Positions 41,941 to 53,890 are shown, counted from the stretch's first letter. The stretch is 64,000 bases of DNA from Prionace glauca (GCA_037974335.1 CM075760.1:59898515-59962514); one strand, 5' to 3'. Notes: generated by a model not told the origin, from the letters alone. Numbers and translations: made by a program.

Positions 41941-43087
41941 GGTTTTAGAAGAGGTGGATTTGCAGTCGGGAAACTGAAACCAAACATCATACCAGGAGCT
42001 GACAGAGGCGTATAATTTATCGTAACCTGAATATCATTGAATTTTAAACATGGAAAGAGAAAGCACTGTTCACAGTGAGGAGAAACCATACACGTGTTGT
42101 ATGTGTGGACGAGGCTTCAGTCGATCATCTGGCCTGTTGAGACACAAGCGCAGTCACAGTGGGGAGAAGCTGTGGAAATGTGGGGATTGTGGGAAGGCAT
42201 TTAGTTACCCATCTGACCTGGAAACTCATCGACGCAGTCACACCGGGGAGAGACCATTCACCTGCCCTCAGTGTGGGAAGGGTTTCACTCAGTCATCCAG
42301 TCTGTTAAAACACCAGCGAGATCACACTGGGGAGAGACCATTCACATGTTCTGATTGTGGGAAGGGATTCACTCAGTTATCCAATCTGTTAGGACACCAA
42401 CGTGGTCACACTGGGGAAAGGCCATTCACCTGCTCTGTGTGTTGGAAGGGATTCACTCAGTCATCCCACCTGATGATACATCAGCGAGTTCACAGTGGGG
42501 AGAGATCATTTACCTGCTCCGATTGTGGGAATGGATTCATTCAGTTATCCGATCTGCTGAAACACCAGCGAATCCACACTGGGGAGAAACCATTTACCTG
42601 CTATGTGTGTGGGAAGGGATTCACTCAGTCATCTCACCAACTAAAACATCAGCGAGTTCACACTGATGAGAGACCTTTTAAATGCCTGAACTGTGAGAAG
42701 TGCTTTAAAAGTTCTGTGGAACTGACATCCCATCAGCGGGTTCACTCTGACCAGAGACCATTTAAATGCCTGGATTGTGGGAAGTGCTTTAAAAGTTCTG
42801 GGGAACTGGTGACCCATCAACGTGTTCACACTGACGAGAGACCGTTCAGATGCTCTCACTGTGGGACTGGATTCAGGAAATCATCTCAGCTCACTGTACA
42901 CCAGAGAATTCACACGGGGGAGAGGCCGTTCACCTGCTCTGAGTGTGGGAAGGGATTCAATCATTCATCCAATCTGCTGAAACACCGGCGCATTCACACC
43001 GGGGAGAAACCGTTCTCCTGCTCTGTGTGTGGGAGGGGATTCACTCAGTCATCCCATCTGCTGAGACACCAACGAGGCCACAAGTAA
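41941..43087 (+). CDS. C2H2 zinc-finger protein, 12 fingers
   Basis: The coding exon begins after the acceptor at 41940. The first Met in frame is at 42050 ([14 protein letters not shown]) and the stop is at 43085-43087, giving 345 residues. Twelve C2H2 fingers run end to end with TGEKPF-type linkers, from CCMCGRGF (residue about 17) to CSVCGRGF (about 325). All zinc ligands look intact. No KRAB, SCAN or BTB domain is encoded in this exon. Many tandem fingers suggest sequence-specific DNA binding in the nucleus; the target is unknown. Fingers 8 and 9 share a KCFKSS helix type also seen in the gene at 55.5 kb, so the genes are close relatives. Polyadenylation signals (aataaa) follow at about 43157 and 43203. 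41941-42049 is 5' untranslated. Confidence 0.9.
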
Positions 43088-43744
43088 CGATAGTGATTGG
43101 GTTTTGCTGTTAATAACCTGAATATCATTCACTGGAGTCTGGTTCTGCTGATGTTAATAAACACCAGCCGCTTACAGGTGTAAATATTCTGGATAAGAGT
43201 CAAATAAATCAGCTTTGTGTTAAACACAGTGTGTTGCGTCTTTTGAATATCACTAACAGAAGTTAATTCTTTTTGAAGGGTTCTCCCACTCCCCATCTCC
43301 TCCATCCTCAGCTCCAATAAGTGTGAGGAGCTCCATCGCAGTTTATTTTTTTTACAGGACTCGAGCTGTGAGACAGGATCCACAGCAGCTGTCCCCTTGA
43401 ATGAAGTTATTGGAAATGCCAAGAGCACCCTTGCTTTTCTCGGTTCCCATCCCCTTCCCTCCCTCCCTCCCCGGCAGCACTGAGCCTTTCCCAGCGCACG
43501 TTTCACACTGCCCATTAATCAGCCAGCCAGCATGAAATCACTTTCCAAGACCGATTTCCATGGCTGATTGGACCCGCTTCCAGGCACTCCCATGTGAGTG
43601 TACCCAACGGATGAAAAATTCAGGCCATTGTGTCAGATTTAATAACAGGATGAGTTTGTGACCACATATCCATCCCATCACTGATTCCAAATATTTCAAT
43701 CTCCACAATGTCCACAGTCTCCACCCCACCCCAGCTCATCTGTT
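43088..43744. other. 3' UTR and flank
   Basis: 'gttaataaacacc' and 'gtcaaataaatcag' are polyadenylation signals for the gene ending at 43087. A C-rich stretch follows. No other gene is seen. Confidence 0.5.
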
Positions 43745-44430
43745 ACCGTTAGTCTTGATGATTCCAATATATTTCTGAGCAGCCTCTCACATTCACTCCA
43801 CTCCCCACATCAAAATCTGATGTCATCCAAAAAAACTCTGCCGCCCATCTGCTTTCTCACACCAAATCCTATTTATCCATCTTCCCCCACTCCTGCCTTG
43901 CTTACTGACCTACATGGGCTTTAAGCCAAGTCATGCCTCGATTTTAAAATTCACATCCTTATTTACGAATTCCTCCATGACTTTATCCTTCCTGATCTCA
44001 GTAATCTCCAATTTCACAATTCTCTGAAATCATAGCATCCCTTCAGTGCAGAAGGAGGCCATTCGACCCATCAAGTTTGCACTGTTAACAATCCCATGCA
44101 AGCCTTATCCTTGTAACCTCACACAATCCCCCTGACACACAGAGGCAGTCCCATCCAGTCCTGTCCCATAACCCCAAGTATTTACTCTGCTAATTCCTCT
44201 AATGTACACATCTTGAGACACTAAAGGGCAATTTATCTTGGCCCCTAGAGATCTGCACTCTTCTCATTCTGGCCTCTTGAGCATCCCTGATTTTAATTAT
44301 TCCACCATTGGTGGCAGGGTTTGGGTGCAAAACTCTGAAATTCCCTCTCAGAACTGTCCATCTCTCTCTCCTGATTCAAGATCTGTCTCTCCATTCAGGT
44401 TTTTCCCATCTATCCTAATATTGTAGTCTT
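43745..44430 (+). mobile_element. LINE-derived repeat split by a SINE
   Basis: 43745-44029 holds 'aaaactctgccgcccatctg', 'ctgacctacatgggctttaa' and 'atttacgaattcctccatga'. 44250-44430 continues with 'gatctgcactcttctcattc' and 'tggcagggtttgggtgcaaa'. I recognise the order as a LINE 3' region common in sharks. The SINE lies between the two parts. Confidence 0.6.
44030..44249 (-). mobile_element. SINE (nested)
   Basis: Minus: 'gatgggtcgaatggcctcct', 'gcaaacttgatgggtcgaat' and 'ttgccctttagtgtctcaag'. The head is missing. Confidence 0.8.
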
Positions 44431-44434
44431 ATCG

Positions 44435-44745
44435 CTCATAGAATCCCTACAGTGCACAAAAGACTATTTGGCTTCTCGAGTCTGTACCAACATTCTGACA
44501 GAATCTTACCCAGAACCTCTCCCGCATCCTATCCCTGCATTTACCATTTCTAATCCATCTAACCTGCACGGCTTGGGGCACTAAGGGGGCAATTTAGTAC
44601 ATTCAATCTACCTAACCTGCACATGGGAGGAAACCGGAGCATCCAAAGGAAACCTACGCAGACGTAGGGAGAACGTGCAAACTCCAGACAGATAGTCACC
44701 CAAGGCCTGGTACTGTGAGGCAACAATGCAAACCACTAATGCTAT
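44435..44745 (-). mobile_element. tRNA-headed SINE
   Basis: Minus strand: head near 44740, then 'gtttgcacgttctccctacg', 'ctccggtttcctcccatg' and 'gactcgagaagccaaatag', in family order. Confidence 0.85.
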
Positions 44746-44879
44746 TTTTTTTATTGAAGTCCTCTGAAATACCTTGGGATGGTTTATTTCCCACTATTTT
44801 CATTCCAGATCTATCAGTAATGGACTTGCTGCATCTGGAACAAAACTGTTTTCATCACTAAGGCTCCGCTATGATGTAA

Positions 44880-45180
44880 TAGTGGTCACACTGGGGAGAA
44901 GCCATTCACCTGCTCAGTGTGTTGGAAGGGATTCAGTCATCCCACCTGATAATACATCAGCGAGTTCACACTGGAGGAAGATCATTTACCTGCTCCAATT
45001 GTGGGAATGGATTCATTCAGTTATCTGATCTGCTGAAACACCAGCGAATCCACACTGGGGAGAAACCATTTACCTGCTGTGTGGGAAGGGATTCACTCAG
45101 TCATCCCACCTACTGAAACATCAGCGAGTTCACACTGATAAGAAACCTTTTAAATGCCTGAACTGTGAGAAGATTTTTCT
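44880..45180 (+). pseudogene. Zinc-finger gene fragment (partial duplicate)
   Basis: 'ggtcacactggggagaagcc' and fingers matching 42405-42700 of the 12-finger gene in order ([33 protein letters not shown]). Small deletions shift the frame. It ends at 'ctgtgagaag'. It is a partial copy of the neighbour. Confidence 0.85.
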
Positions 45181-45339
45181 CATGTCCCCTCTACCCCTAC
45201 AGCCACTTATCTTGAATCTGCGTCCCCTGGTCCAAGAAACATCTGCACATACACACTGGTATCCCAAAATAATGGGTCCAAGTGCTGTCTAAGACAGTCC
45301 ACTCAAATTTTCAGGTGGTCTCTATATTAAGGTGGTCTC

Positions 45340-45530
45340 TATGTGAAGATGTTTGCTTATCTCTCTCATGGGTTCTCGCTCACTCTCTTTTTTCTGTTTT
45401 AAATAAACTTCACAGGGAATTGAAAGAGGTGTATTGCAGTTGGGAATTCCATCCAAGCATCACATCAAAATCTGACAGAGTTGTTAGTTTATCATAACCT
45501 GAATATTATTGGATTTTGAACATAGCAGGA
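45340..45530 (+). pseudogene. Duplicate of a zinc-finger 5' exon
   Basis: 'ttctgttttaaataaacttcacag' type acceptor, then 'ggaattgaaagaggtgtatt' and 'cataacctgaatattattgg' parallel 41915-42050 before the first Met. 'aacatggaaagaga' has become 'aacatagcagg', so the start codon is lost. No fingers follow. Confidence 0.75.
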
Positions 45531-46894
45531 AAAAAACTCCATTTACAGTAGAGAGTGGTTCCAATAGTTTCTTCCTTTAGGTAGTAGCCAGACTATCAGA
45601 TTCAGTTTTGTTTTTACGTTCACAAGCAAGAATACAAACATCTCCAAGAGAAAACTATCAATTAATTACTTGTCTCATCTTCACTTTCCTAACTTCCACT
45701 AGAATGTACGCGGATATCCAGTTTGTTTGTTCCATTCAACTAATCCCAGAGTGAATTATTCCAATTCCCAATCAATGGTGTGAATTTTTTCGACCTTTGA
45801 TTCTAAATGGGGCTTCCCATTCTCTCTGTTTCAGAAGACTGCGGAAACTTTACTGTCCAGTTAGACTCTCACATAATGGTGTAATTGAGATCAGAGACAG
45901 ATGTTCAAACAGTTGTTTCAGTTTGCGGAGGGTAACGCTCAGGATCTCCTGTTCTCAGGGACTCTGTTTGAAATGACAACAAATGGGATGAAATAAAATC
46001 TTCAAGAACAGAATCTTTGGATTGAATTGTCACCGTGTTGCCTGATTGTAAAAGGGTGAAGCAAGGGCTCACAAGTGTGCACATTCGTGTCAAATTGATT
46101 TTCAGATCAAAAATGAACCTATCACATTTTGATCTTATTTGGCCCCAAAAGTTTTTTTTTTGTCTTTGTTCAAGTGTCTTTCCAAATAACTGTTACAACT
46201 CAGGAAAAAAATAAACTGAAAAAAGGTACCTCTTCAACCTTCTTAGACAATAGAGTTAAAGAGGGTGGACCCTCTCACGGCTGAAGTTGATTTCCAGGGA
46301 ACCAAACATTTTCACACCTTTTCCAATTGTACAATTGTGATTCACTTTCAGGTTTATTTTCATTCAGTAATTAGAACATTTCACTTTTCTCAATAGAGGA
46401 ACTGGCAGCATTTTAGATTCAATACCAATTGTTCACTTCTCTTGCAGCTGGTGTGTGGAGATCATGTTCACTACAGATCTTTCAGCACAGAAACCACACT
46501 GTGATTCTGGATACACTCAGTCGGCAATGCGCTGAAGTCTTTTAAACATGACTCTAGTGAAGGCCTTCCCAGTGATGTTAAGGAGGGAGAGGTCCCTGTG
46601 GTTGTTGCTGTCTCCTCTGTCACTGCTGTTTCTGTATATTGTGAAAATTTTCATGTCACATATCTCCTGTGAACCAGTCTCACACCCAAAAGAGGCGGAG
46701 GCTGTGAAGATGTGGCAATGGATGGGACTTTGTGTTTGATCGGTTCAGCTGGAATTCCACCCTTGCTGGGAGCCTTTCTACTTGCTCAGCAACCAATGAC
46801 CTTTTCCAGTTCAAATGATGAGAGTTCCTTGTTGAACTCAACCAAGACAGGAAACTGCAGGAGAATCAAACAGACACTGCATGGTATCTGTCTC
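45531..46894. other. No gene recognised
   Basis: 1.3 kb of AT-rich sequence. 46.5-46.7 kb on the minus strand may hold a LINE RT trace ('MTLVKAFPVMLRRERSLWLLL'-like on +), but it is too weak to call. Confidence 0.35.
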
Positions 46895-47165
46895 ACAGTA
46901 TAGCTCAGTGGCACAGCGGTTAGCACTGCTGCCTCACAGCGCAGGGATCCAGGTTTGATTCTCGGCTTGGATCACTGGCTGTGCGGAATCTGCATGTTCG
47001 CCCTGTGTCTGCATGGGTTTCCTCCGGGTGCGCCGGTTTCCTCCCACAATGTGAAATTCTCTCAGTGCACAGGTGTCAGAATGTGGCATCTTGGGTATTT
47101 TCACAGTAACTTCATTGCACTGTTAACGTTTGCCTATTTGTGACAAAAAAATAAACTTTAAAACT
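46895..47165 (+). mobile_element. tRNA-headed SINE
   Basis: 'cagtggcacagcggttagca', 'tgctgcctcacagcgcaggg' and 'ctccgggtgcgccggtttcc', ending in 'aaaaaataaactttaaaac'. Confidence 0.9.
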
Positions 47166-47934
47166 TCAAACCAGCGGGACTTCTGTCGGTGAAAACATCA
47201 CCATCTGCCAATTTCAGGGAGCCAAATTTGATGTCAGTAGCATCACTTTCTTGACTCCATCAAACACAGCAGAGATATTCATTATCACAGGCAGTTTGGA
47301 ATTACTCGTGTAGGGTTGTCCAGTGTTTATTAACAGCGTATCTCCATTTTCAACACTTCTTTCAACTGATGCAATGTTCCAGCTATTGGGTTTATATTGT
47401 CCATCAGACAGGCTTCATTTTTTGCTTCAATGGCAGGTGTCATCTCTGCTGAATGGATCTCAAACCAATCTTTGTTGTGGGTCTCACCTTTACCAACATT
47501 GCTGCTGCTGTGCCAGAAATTTCATCAATATCACTGCTTATTCTTAAAGTTTTCATGTAAACTTTTACTGTGCCTATATAGTATTTCACTATTTGTTTAG
47601 GATCCTTCATAATTTATTTTCATAACGGACGTGAAGGGATCAGTCAGAATTATCAGCAAGGATTAATTAGCATTTTCTAATTGGAGTTGTTAATCAGGAA
47701 TCATTCACACACAGATTTGCATCAAAGATTAGTTTAGGATTGAGGTAAAGTTCATAATTTTATGTTGAACAGGTTCTTGTTGAGGATTCTTGAATTAAGG
47801 AGAAAGATCACAGAAGGTGTTTTCAAAAAGGGATATTACAGCTCCAAAAATCAGTGACATCGCCAGAATATTAAACTCCAGCTATTTATAGGGATGTTAA
47901 TACCAGCAAAAATTGAACCAATATTGTCAGGCTA
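47166..47934. other. 3' flank of the minus-strand zinc-finger gene
   Basis: No gene. It shares the tail region ('ggacatt...gctttgaa', 'cagaatattaaactccagc') with 49620-49860, part of a tandem duplication. Confidence 0.4.
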
Positions 47935-48735
47935 TCAATCCTGGCTGTGATTAAAAGCAGAATCCAATCCTTGCAGTCTATTATGAATTTGCTGGTGTCT
48001 CAGCAGGCTGGAGGATCTTGTGAATGTCTTTCTACACAAGGAGCAGGTGAAAGGCCTCTCCCCAGAGTGAGTACGTTGGTGAGTCAGAAGGTTGGATGAC
48101 TGCTTGAAACTCTTTCCACAGGTACTGCAGCTGAATGGATTCTCCTGAGTGTGAATGCGGTGGTGGGACTGGAGGGTGAATAACTGAGCGAATCCCTTCC
48201 CACACACCGAGCAGGTGAACGGTCTCTCCCCGGTGTGAAGTCGCTGGTGTCTCACCAGATCGAATGACTGAGAGAATTTCTTCCCACACACGGAGCAGGT
48301 GAATGGTCTCTCCCCGGTGTGAGTGCGTTGGTGTGCAGTCAGGGTCGATGACTGTCTGAAACTCTTTCCACAGGAGGTGCAGCTGAATGGTTTCTCCTCA
48401 GTGTGAATTCGCTGATGTGTCCAAAGGCCGGATGACCGAGTGAATCTCTCACTGCACACAGAGCAGGTGAATGGCTTCACCCCAGTGTGAATTCGCTGGT
48501 GTGTAGCGAGGCTGGATGTGCTGTTGAATCTCTTCCCACAGTAAGTGCAGCTGAAGGGCCTCTCCTCAGTGTGAATTCTCTGGTGTAACATCAGGTAGGT
48601 TGTCTTGGTAAATTTCTTCCCACACACAGAACAGACGAATGGCTTCTCCCCAGTGTGACTGCGTCGATGGATTTCCAGCCGGAATAAAGACTTGAATCCT
48701 TTACCACAGTCCCCACATTTCCAACGTTTCTCCAT
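47935..48735 (-). CDS. C2H2 zinc-finger protein, 9 fingers
   Basis: Minus strand, from Met at 48735 ([14 protein letters not shown]) to the stop at 47935. Nine C2H2 fingers with TGEKPF or TEERPF linkers run end to end, with all Cys and His ligands visible, followed by a short tail (NRLQGLDSAFNHSQD). The frame is open 22 codons further up to a Met at 48801, but that part looks like a decayed finger (VFCMWMRFQLLSRLGRQEET), so I prefer the inner Met. A longer product using an upstream exon is possible. Nuclear DNA-binding is inferred from the family. Confidence 0.82.
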   Translation of the reverse strand: MEKRWKCGDCGKGFKSLFRLEIHRRSHTGEKPFVCSVCGKKFTKTTYLMLHQRIHTEERPFSCTYCGKRFNSTSSLATHQRIHTGVKPFTCSVCSERFTRSSGLWTHQRIHTEEKPFSCTSCGKSFRQSSTLTAHQRTHTGERPFTCSVCGKKFSQSFDLVRHQRLHTGERPFTCSVCGKGFAQLFTLQSHHRIHTQENPFSCSTCGKSFKQSSNLLTHQRTHSGERPFTCSLCRKTFTRSSSLLRHQQIHNRLQGLDSAFNHSQD

Positions 48736-49250
48736 GGTCTGGGTCTCCTCCTGTCTCCCCAGCCTAGAGAGCAGTTGAAACCTCATCCACATACAGAACA
48801 CGAGTTTTCTCCCCTCTGTGAATGGTGTGATGTTTTTTCAGGCTGTGTTACTGGTTAAAGTTCTTTCCACAGTCAGTTCATTGGAACACTCTCACTCAGG
48901 TGTGTGGATGTGTGTCTTGGTGTTTCTCCAGTTGCACTGATGTTTAAGATCTTTTCCACAGATAAACATATCTCCTTCCACATTGAAAGATTGATGAATA
49001 GTTGAATGACTCATACCAAAATGCTGTTTTGAGTTTTGCATCTACAAATCTTTCCCGTGTAAGATCTGTAAAAAAAATCATAAAATTAATCACTGTCAGT
49101 CCAGGATAGAAATTCATCTCAAACATTTCTAATTTCTCTGGAACATTCTTTCCTCTCTTGTTCCCCCAAATTTGTAAAACCCCATCCCAAACACTCCCCA
49201 TCCTCCCTTGGCTGAAATCCAAACCCATCCCACCATCTCTGCCCTCCACT
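48736..49250 (-). pseudogene. Decayed upstream fingers and 5' exon region
   Basis: Minus strand shows finger remnants ('ctgactgtggaaagaacttt') and an acceptor-like 'ttttttttacag' near 49070. The same layout is seen at 50831-51290, so the two minus-strand genes are tandem duplicates. Confidence 0.65.
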
Positions 49251-49867
49251 CCCTGTTTCCTCCCTCCCTCCCTCCAGTCTGCCTGCCTTCAGCTCTCTTG
49301 CTTCTCTGTGCAAAATCAAGAAGATTGTTTTCTCTCCTGGTCACTGGGACGCTCAAGACCCACCCACTCTCTGATTCACTGTGACTGTTGGCTGCAGAGA
49401 CCAATCTATGAGAGGCAGGTTCTGCTTCAAGTGCCACATATTAAGTGGTTCTCAGGTCTGGTTATGGGTTGTTGTTTTCAGTTTGGCTCTTGTTGTTGCG
49501 CTGTTGGAGTGATCATCCTTTATCCTGTGAATGTACCCAAGCTGGCAAAGTCACCTCCACTTGATGAAAACCCATATTCTCAGGAGACAATGAATTGTAG
49601 ATTTTGCACCTAAGATCAATTTAGAATTGAAGTAAAAATTTCAGTCTTATCACAACAAATTTCTGTTGAGAGTTCTTGAATTCAGTTGAAAAATCACAGA
49701 TGGTGCCTTTAAAAAGGGACATTGTCGCTTTGAAGGTAGTAATATCTACAGAATATTAAACTTCAGCCAGTTATAGGGTTGTCAATATCAACAGAAACAA
49801 ACTTAAAATTGTCCAACTATCAATCCTGGATGTAATGAACATTAGCAGGAAAGCAGAATCCAACCTC
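49251..49867. other. No gene recognised
   Basis: Spacer between the tandem minus-strand zinc-finger copies. 49620-49860 repeats the 3' flank of the first copy. Confidence 0.4.
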
Positions 49868-50830
49868 TCAGTCACATGTGGATTTGCTCATGTGTCACTA
49901 GGCTGCAAGACCGAATGAATCCTTTCCCACACACAGAGCAAGTGAGTGATCTCTCCCCAGTGTGAGCTCACTGGTGTATAAAGAGAGCAGATGAAGACCT
50001 GAAACTCTTTCCACAGTCAGAGCAGCTGAATGGTTTCTCCTCAGACTGAATTTGCTGGTGAGCCTTGAGGTTGGATGACACAGTGAATCCCTTCCCACAC
50101 ACAGAGCAGGTGAATGATCTCTCCCCGGTGTGAACTCGCTGGTGTTCAATGAGGGCATATGATTGCATGAAATTCTTCCCACAGGAGATGCAGCTGAATG
50201 GACTCTCCCCAGTATGAACTCTCTAAAGACTCACCAGACTGGATGACTGAGTGAATCCCTGTCCACAGACTGAACAGTTGAAAGACTTCTCCCCCATGTG
50301 AATTCACTGGTGTTCTTCAAGGCTGTATGAATATCTGAACCTCTTTCCATAGGAAGTGCAGTTAAACGGCTTCTCCTCAGAGTGAATTCTCAGGTCTGTC
50401 ACCAGGTTGGAGGAGTTTGTGAATCCCTTCCCACACATGGAGCAGGTGAATGGCCTCTCCCCATTGTGACCGTGATGATGTTGACTGAGGTCTGATGAAG
50501 ACCTGAAACTTTTTCAACAGTGAGTGCAGCTGAACAGCCTCTCCTCGGTGTGAATGCACTGGTGTAACGTGAGGCCGGTTAGCTAAGTAAATCCTTTCCC
50601 ACATACAGAACAGGTAAATGGCTGCTCCCTAGTGTGAATGTGTCAGTGGTTGTCCAACAGGGATGAGTAATTGAATCCTTTCCCACAGTCCTCACATTTC
50701 CACAGTTTCTCCAAGTCAATGGCCCCAGTGTGACTGCATCTAGCCGGGTTCTATAACTGAATTCCTTCTCACAGTCCTCACATTTCCACAGTTTCTCCAT
50801 AGTGCCAGTGTCCTTGTGTCTGTCCAGGTT
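49868..50830 (-). pseudogene. C2H2 zinc-finger pseudogene (tandem copy)
   Basis: Minus strand carries about nine to ten fingers in order ([38 protein letters not shown] and others), but frames are interrupted at several points: a stop after ALFIHQ, another near 50225, and shifts near 50520 and 50740. It is the broken sister of the gene at 47935-48735. Confidence 0.85.
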
Positions 50831-51380
50831 GGATGATTAGTTGAAGGCTTGTCCACACTGTGAATGGTGTGATGTTTTATCAGGCTGTGTAACTGGTTAA
50901 AGTTCTTTCCACAGTCAGTTCACTGGAACACTCTCACTCAGGTGTGCGTGGGTCTCTTGGTGCTTTTCCAGTAACACTGATGTTTAAAATATTTTCCCTC
51001 AGTCAGAACAAAGGAACAATTCTCTTTAAGCCTCTAAGCTGATGATATTGAGGTCATGATGAACCAACTGACTGTCAGGTGAAGTTTGACATTAAGTTTG
51101 GTTAGGGTTAGCCCTAACCCATCTGCACTCATCCTTTCTAATATCCTGTAAAATGAACTTACAAAAGTAATCGCCGTCAGTCCAGGATAGAAATTCTGAA
51201 CAGAGAATTCTAGTTTCTCTGGGACATTTTTTCCTCTCTTGTTCCCCCAAATCTGTAAATCCACATCCCTCTCACTCTCCCTGGTCCCTGGACTGAATTC
51301 TAACCCATCTCACCATTTCTTTCCTCCACTCCCAGTTTCCTCCCTCCCTCTCCTCTGTCTGGGTTCAGTTCAAAGTCTGA
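50831..51380 (-). other. 5' region of the zinc-finger pseudogene
   Basis: Matches 48830-49250: 'aggctgtgt-actggttaaagttctttccacagtcagttca' split text and 'cagtccaggatagaaattc'. There is a short direct duplication 'ggttagggttagccctaacc' at about 51100. Confidence 0.5.
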
Positions 51381-51560
51381 CAACACCAGGTTTTAGTCCA
51401 ACCTATTTATTTGATAATATACTCGCAAGCTTTCGGGTTAGCCCCTTCGTCAGGTGAAGGGGCTAACCCGAAAGCTTGCGAGTATATTATCAAATAAATA
51501 GGTTGGACTAAAACCTGGTGTTGTGAGACTTTTTACTGTGTTTACGCCAGTCCAACGCCG
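51381..51560. repeat. Fold-back repeat with perfect 68-base arms
   Basis: Left arm 51381-51448 and right arm 51456-51523 are perfect reverse complements around the 7-base loop gtcaggt. The right side continues with 'tgagactttttactgtgttt' and 'gccagtccaacgccgg', the end of a dispersed family also at 25.44 and 53.7 kb. Confidence 0.9.
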
Positions 51561-51679
51561 GATTACCCACATCATGGGTTCAGTTCTCCAGCTCCTGTCT
51601 GCAGACTGACAATAAAACCCAATGGTTCTTATTGGGGGTGTTGGGGCCTCCAGCGGGTGATGATGAATCCCCTCCGCTC

Positions 51680-52200
51680 ACCTCACAATGCCCCGGGGTG
51701 ATTGACAGCAGATCCGGACCAATAGGAAGAGACTGTAGAGTTCTTGTTCTCCAACCAGACTGACTGATAGGCGGGGCCCTCTTCAGTACGCATGCGCCTT
51801 GCCACACAGTTTCCCGATAAAGATGGCGGTGGGGAATCAGGGCCTGTCTCCGGGAAAAACCCGAGCTGATTTCCCAGGTTCACAACCCGCACCGGAGCTT
51901 TGTATTTGGGGCTCAGCGCCGAAACGGCGTGTTATTGAAGCCTCCAGCTCACCCGCCGGCTCCATCCCTCCCTCATGACCCACCCTCGGTTTCTGATGCG
52001 ATGAGAATTTTCACCGCCTCACTCCTGAGCTTCCAGCGGCACTGCGCATGCTCCACATTAAAATGCCCGGCAGTGATTGACAGCAACTGCGGCCCAATAG
52101 GAAGAGGGGGCGGGGCTGTTCCTCCAACCAGTGTGAATCGGGGGCGGGGCTGGAGGACCGAGCGGAGCGGTTGGTCCACCAACCAATCGGAGTGAGTGAG
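51680..52200. promoter_or_regulatory. Putative promoter region, possibly bidirectional
   Basis: Two GC-rich halves: 51690-51800 ('gacagcagatccggaccaat', 'tacgcatgcgcc') and 52030-52150 ('actgcgcatgctcc', 'gacagcaactgcggcccaat'). Each pairs a CCAAT box with an NRF1-like motif as at 38.6 kb. It lies between the minus-strand copies (ending upstream at 51.3 kb) and the + strand gene at 55.5 kb. Confidence 0.6.
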
Positions 52201-52894
52201 GGGCGGAGCTGAAACCAGGTCTACCTCATTGGCTGAAACTCTGCATCATTGTGAAAGCTGCTTTGTGTCAAACTCCAGGAGAAAAACTGGACCTTTCTGT
52301 TTGTGACTTTAAACAGATGAGCAAAAAAAAAGGGATCTGAAAAGCAGCAGTCACTTAAGGTTATTCTGGGAGAAGTGAGGCCTGTGTAATGTCGGATTTC
52401 ACACAGCACAGCTTGTGGTTTCACCCTGGATGATGGATCTGCTAATTGTATCACTCAAGTCACTCAATGGGATTCTTAGGAACCACATTGTCTGCTTGGT
52501 GGAAACAGTTTGTGCTAAGTTTATGAGAATCAGCACATACAGACACCTAAACACAGATCTACAAACACTCTCACCCTCTGTTACACACAGACATCCTCTC
52601 CGCACAAACAACACACTAACAGACACACACACACAGATATATTTCACGATACACAACACTTGTATACACCAGCTCCCACATATGCACACACAAGGGACAC
52701 TTCCTGTCCTTTCTGTGGCCAACAGCAGCCTTATGTTGGCTAAAGTATTAATGACTGCAAGAACTAAAAATGTGAAGAAATTCCAGGAAAAAATGATGTT
52801 CCAAAGGTGATAAGCAATTTTAACCATCCGATTCCACCTCTTTCCATGAACCTTAAATCTATACTGAACAATAATTGGTATAGAGGCAACCACA
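52201..52894. other. No gene recognised
   Basis: No protein signal. 'gacacacacacacagata' is a short CA run. Confidence 0.35.
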
Positions 52895-53065
52895 AAAGAT
52901 TAAAGGACAATTTAGCATGGTAATTCACCGAACATGAACATCTTTGGCGTATGCTCGTCCCCCTGACACTAAGGGGCAATTTACTAAGGCCAATAAACCT
53001 AACCTACACATCTTTGGACTCTGGGAGGAAACCCATGCTGATAGTGTGCAAATTCCATACAGTCT
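52895..53065 (-). mobile_element. SINE fragment
   Basis: 'cactaaggggcaatttacta' and 'cacatctttggactctggga', both reversed family phrases. It is truncated. Confidence 0.75.
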
Positions 53066-53194
53066 ACGCACATTCTGACATGTTCTTATGTTCATTCTCC
53101 CCTTGATCTGTTTCCTAATTTCATAGATGACCTTTCAGTCCCAGTCTGTACCCGATAAAAGCAAAAGAATGATTATAAGCTATTTGTGAATCTG

Positions 53195-53262
53195 AAACCA
53201 AAAGAGAAAATGTTGGAAAACCTCAGCAGGTCTGGCAGCATCTGTAAAGAGAGAAAAGAGCT
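53195..53262 (+). repeat. Dispersed 70-base repeat
   Basis: 'cctcagcaggtctggcagca' is the same motif as 2895-3145 and 59555-59640. Confidence 0.65.
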
Positions 53263-53264
53263 GA

Positions 53265-53605
53265 CATATCATAGAATCTATACAGTACAGAGAGAGGCCA
53301 TTAGGCCCATCGAGTCTGCACCAACACAATCTCGCCCAGACGCTATCCCCACAACCCCACATATTTACCCCCTAATCCCTCTAACCTATGCATCACAGGA
53401 CACAAGGAGGAATTTAACATGGCCAATGCAGCTAATCCACACATCTTTTGGATTGTGGGAGAAAACTGGAGCATCCGGAGGAAACCCATGCAGACATGGA
53501 GAGAACATGCAAACTCCACGCAGACAGTGACCTAAGCCAGAAATCGAACCCAGGTCCCTGGCGCTGTGAGGTAACAGTGCTAACCACCATGCCACTGTGC
53601 CATTT
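53265..53605 (-). mobile_element. tRNA-headed SINE, near full length
   Basis: Minus strand has the whole order from 'ggcatggtggttagcactg' to 'gactcgatgggcctaatgg', ending before 'tagaatctatacag'. Confidence 0.9.
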
Positions 53606-53699
53606 TTAGTCCAGATTACCTTTTGTCAAAGCTAAAAGGCATAGAAAGTGGGAGATATTTATATTGCAGGGTGAGGGAATGAAAGATGAATCATACCCA

Positions 53700-53890
53700 C
53701 AGAAACCAGGGGAAAATGTTTATTTGGAATTACGAGTTTTTGGTGCACTGCTCCTTCATCAGGTGAGTCGCTCACCTAACGAACCAGCAGCACTCCGAAA
53801 GCTGGTGATTCCAAATAAACCTGTTGGATTTTAACCTGGTGTTGTGAGACTTCTTGCTGTGTTTACCCCAGTCCAACGCCGGCATCTCCA
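53700..53890. repeat. Fold-back copy of the 'ccagtccaacgccgg' repeat
   Basis: 'tttatttggaattacgag' and 'gattccaaataaacctgtt' face each other around 'catcaggtgagtcgctcacc'. The right side ends 'cagtccaacgccggcatctc'. Arms are imperfect. Confidence 0.75.

Noticed and set aside
45905-46093. Weak open frames between 45.5 and 46.9 kb
   Set aside because: Short, no homology and no splice or promoter context.
52399-52893. 164-codon minus-strand frame with hydrophobic and Cys-Val-rich parts
   Set aside because: Comes from a CA-repeat stretch; no splice context or homology.
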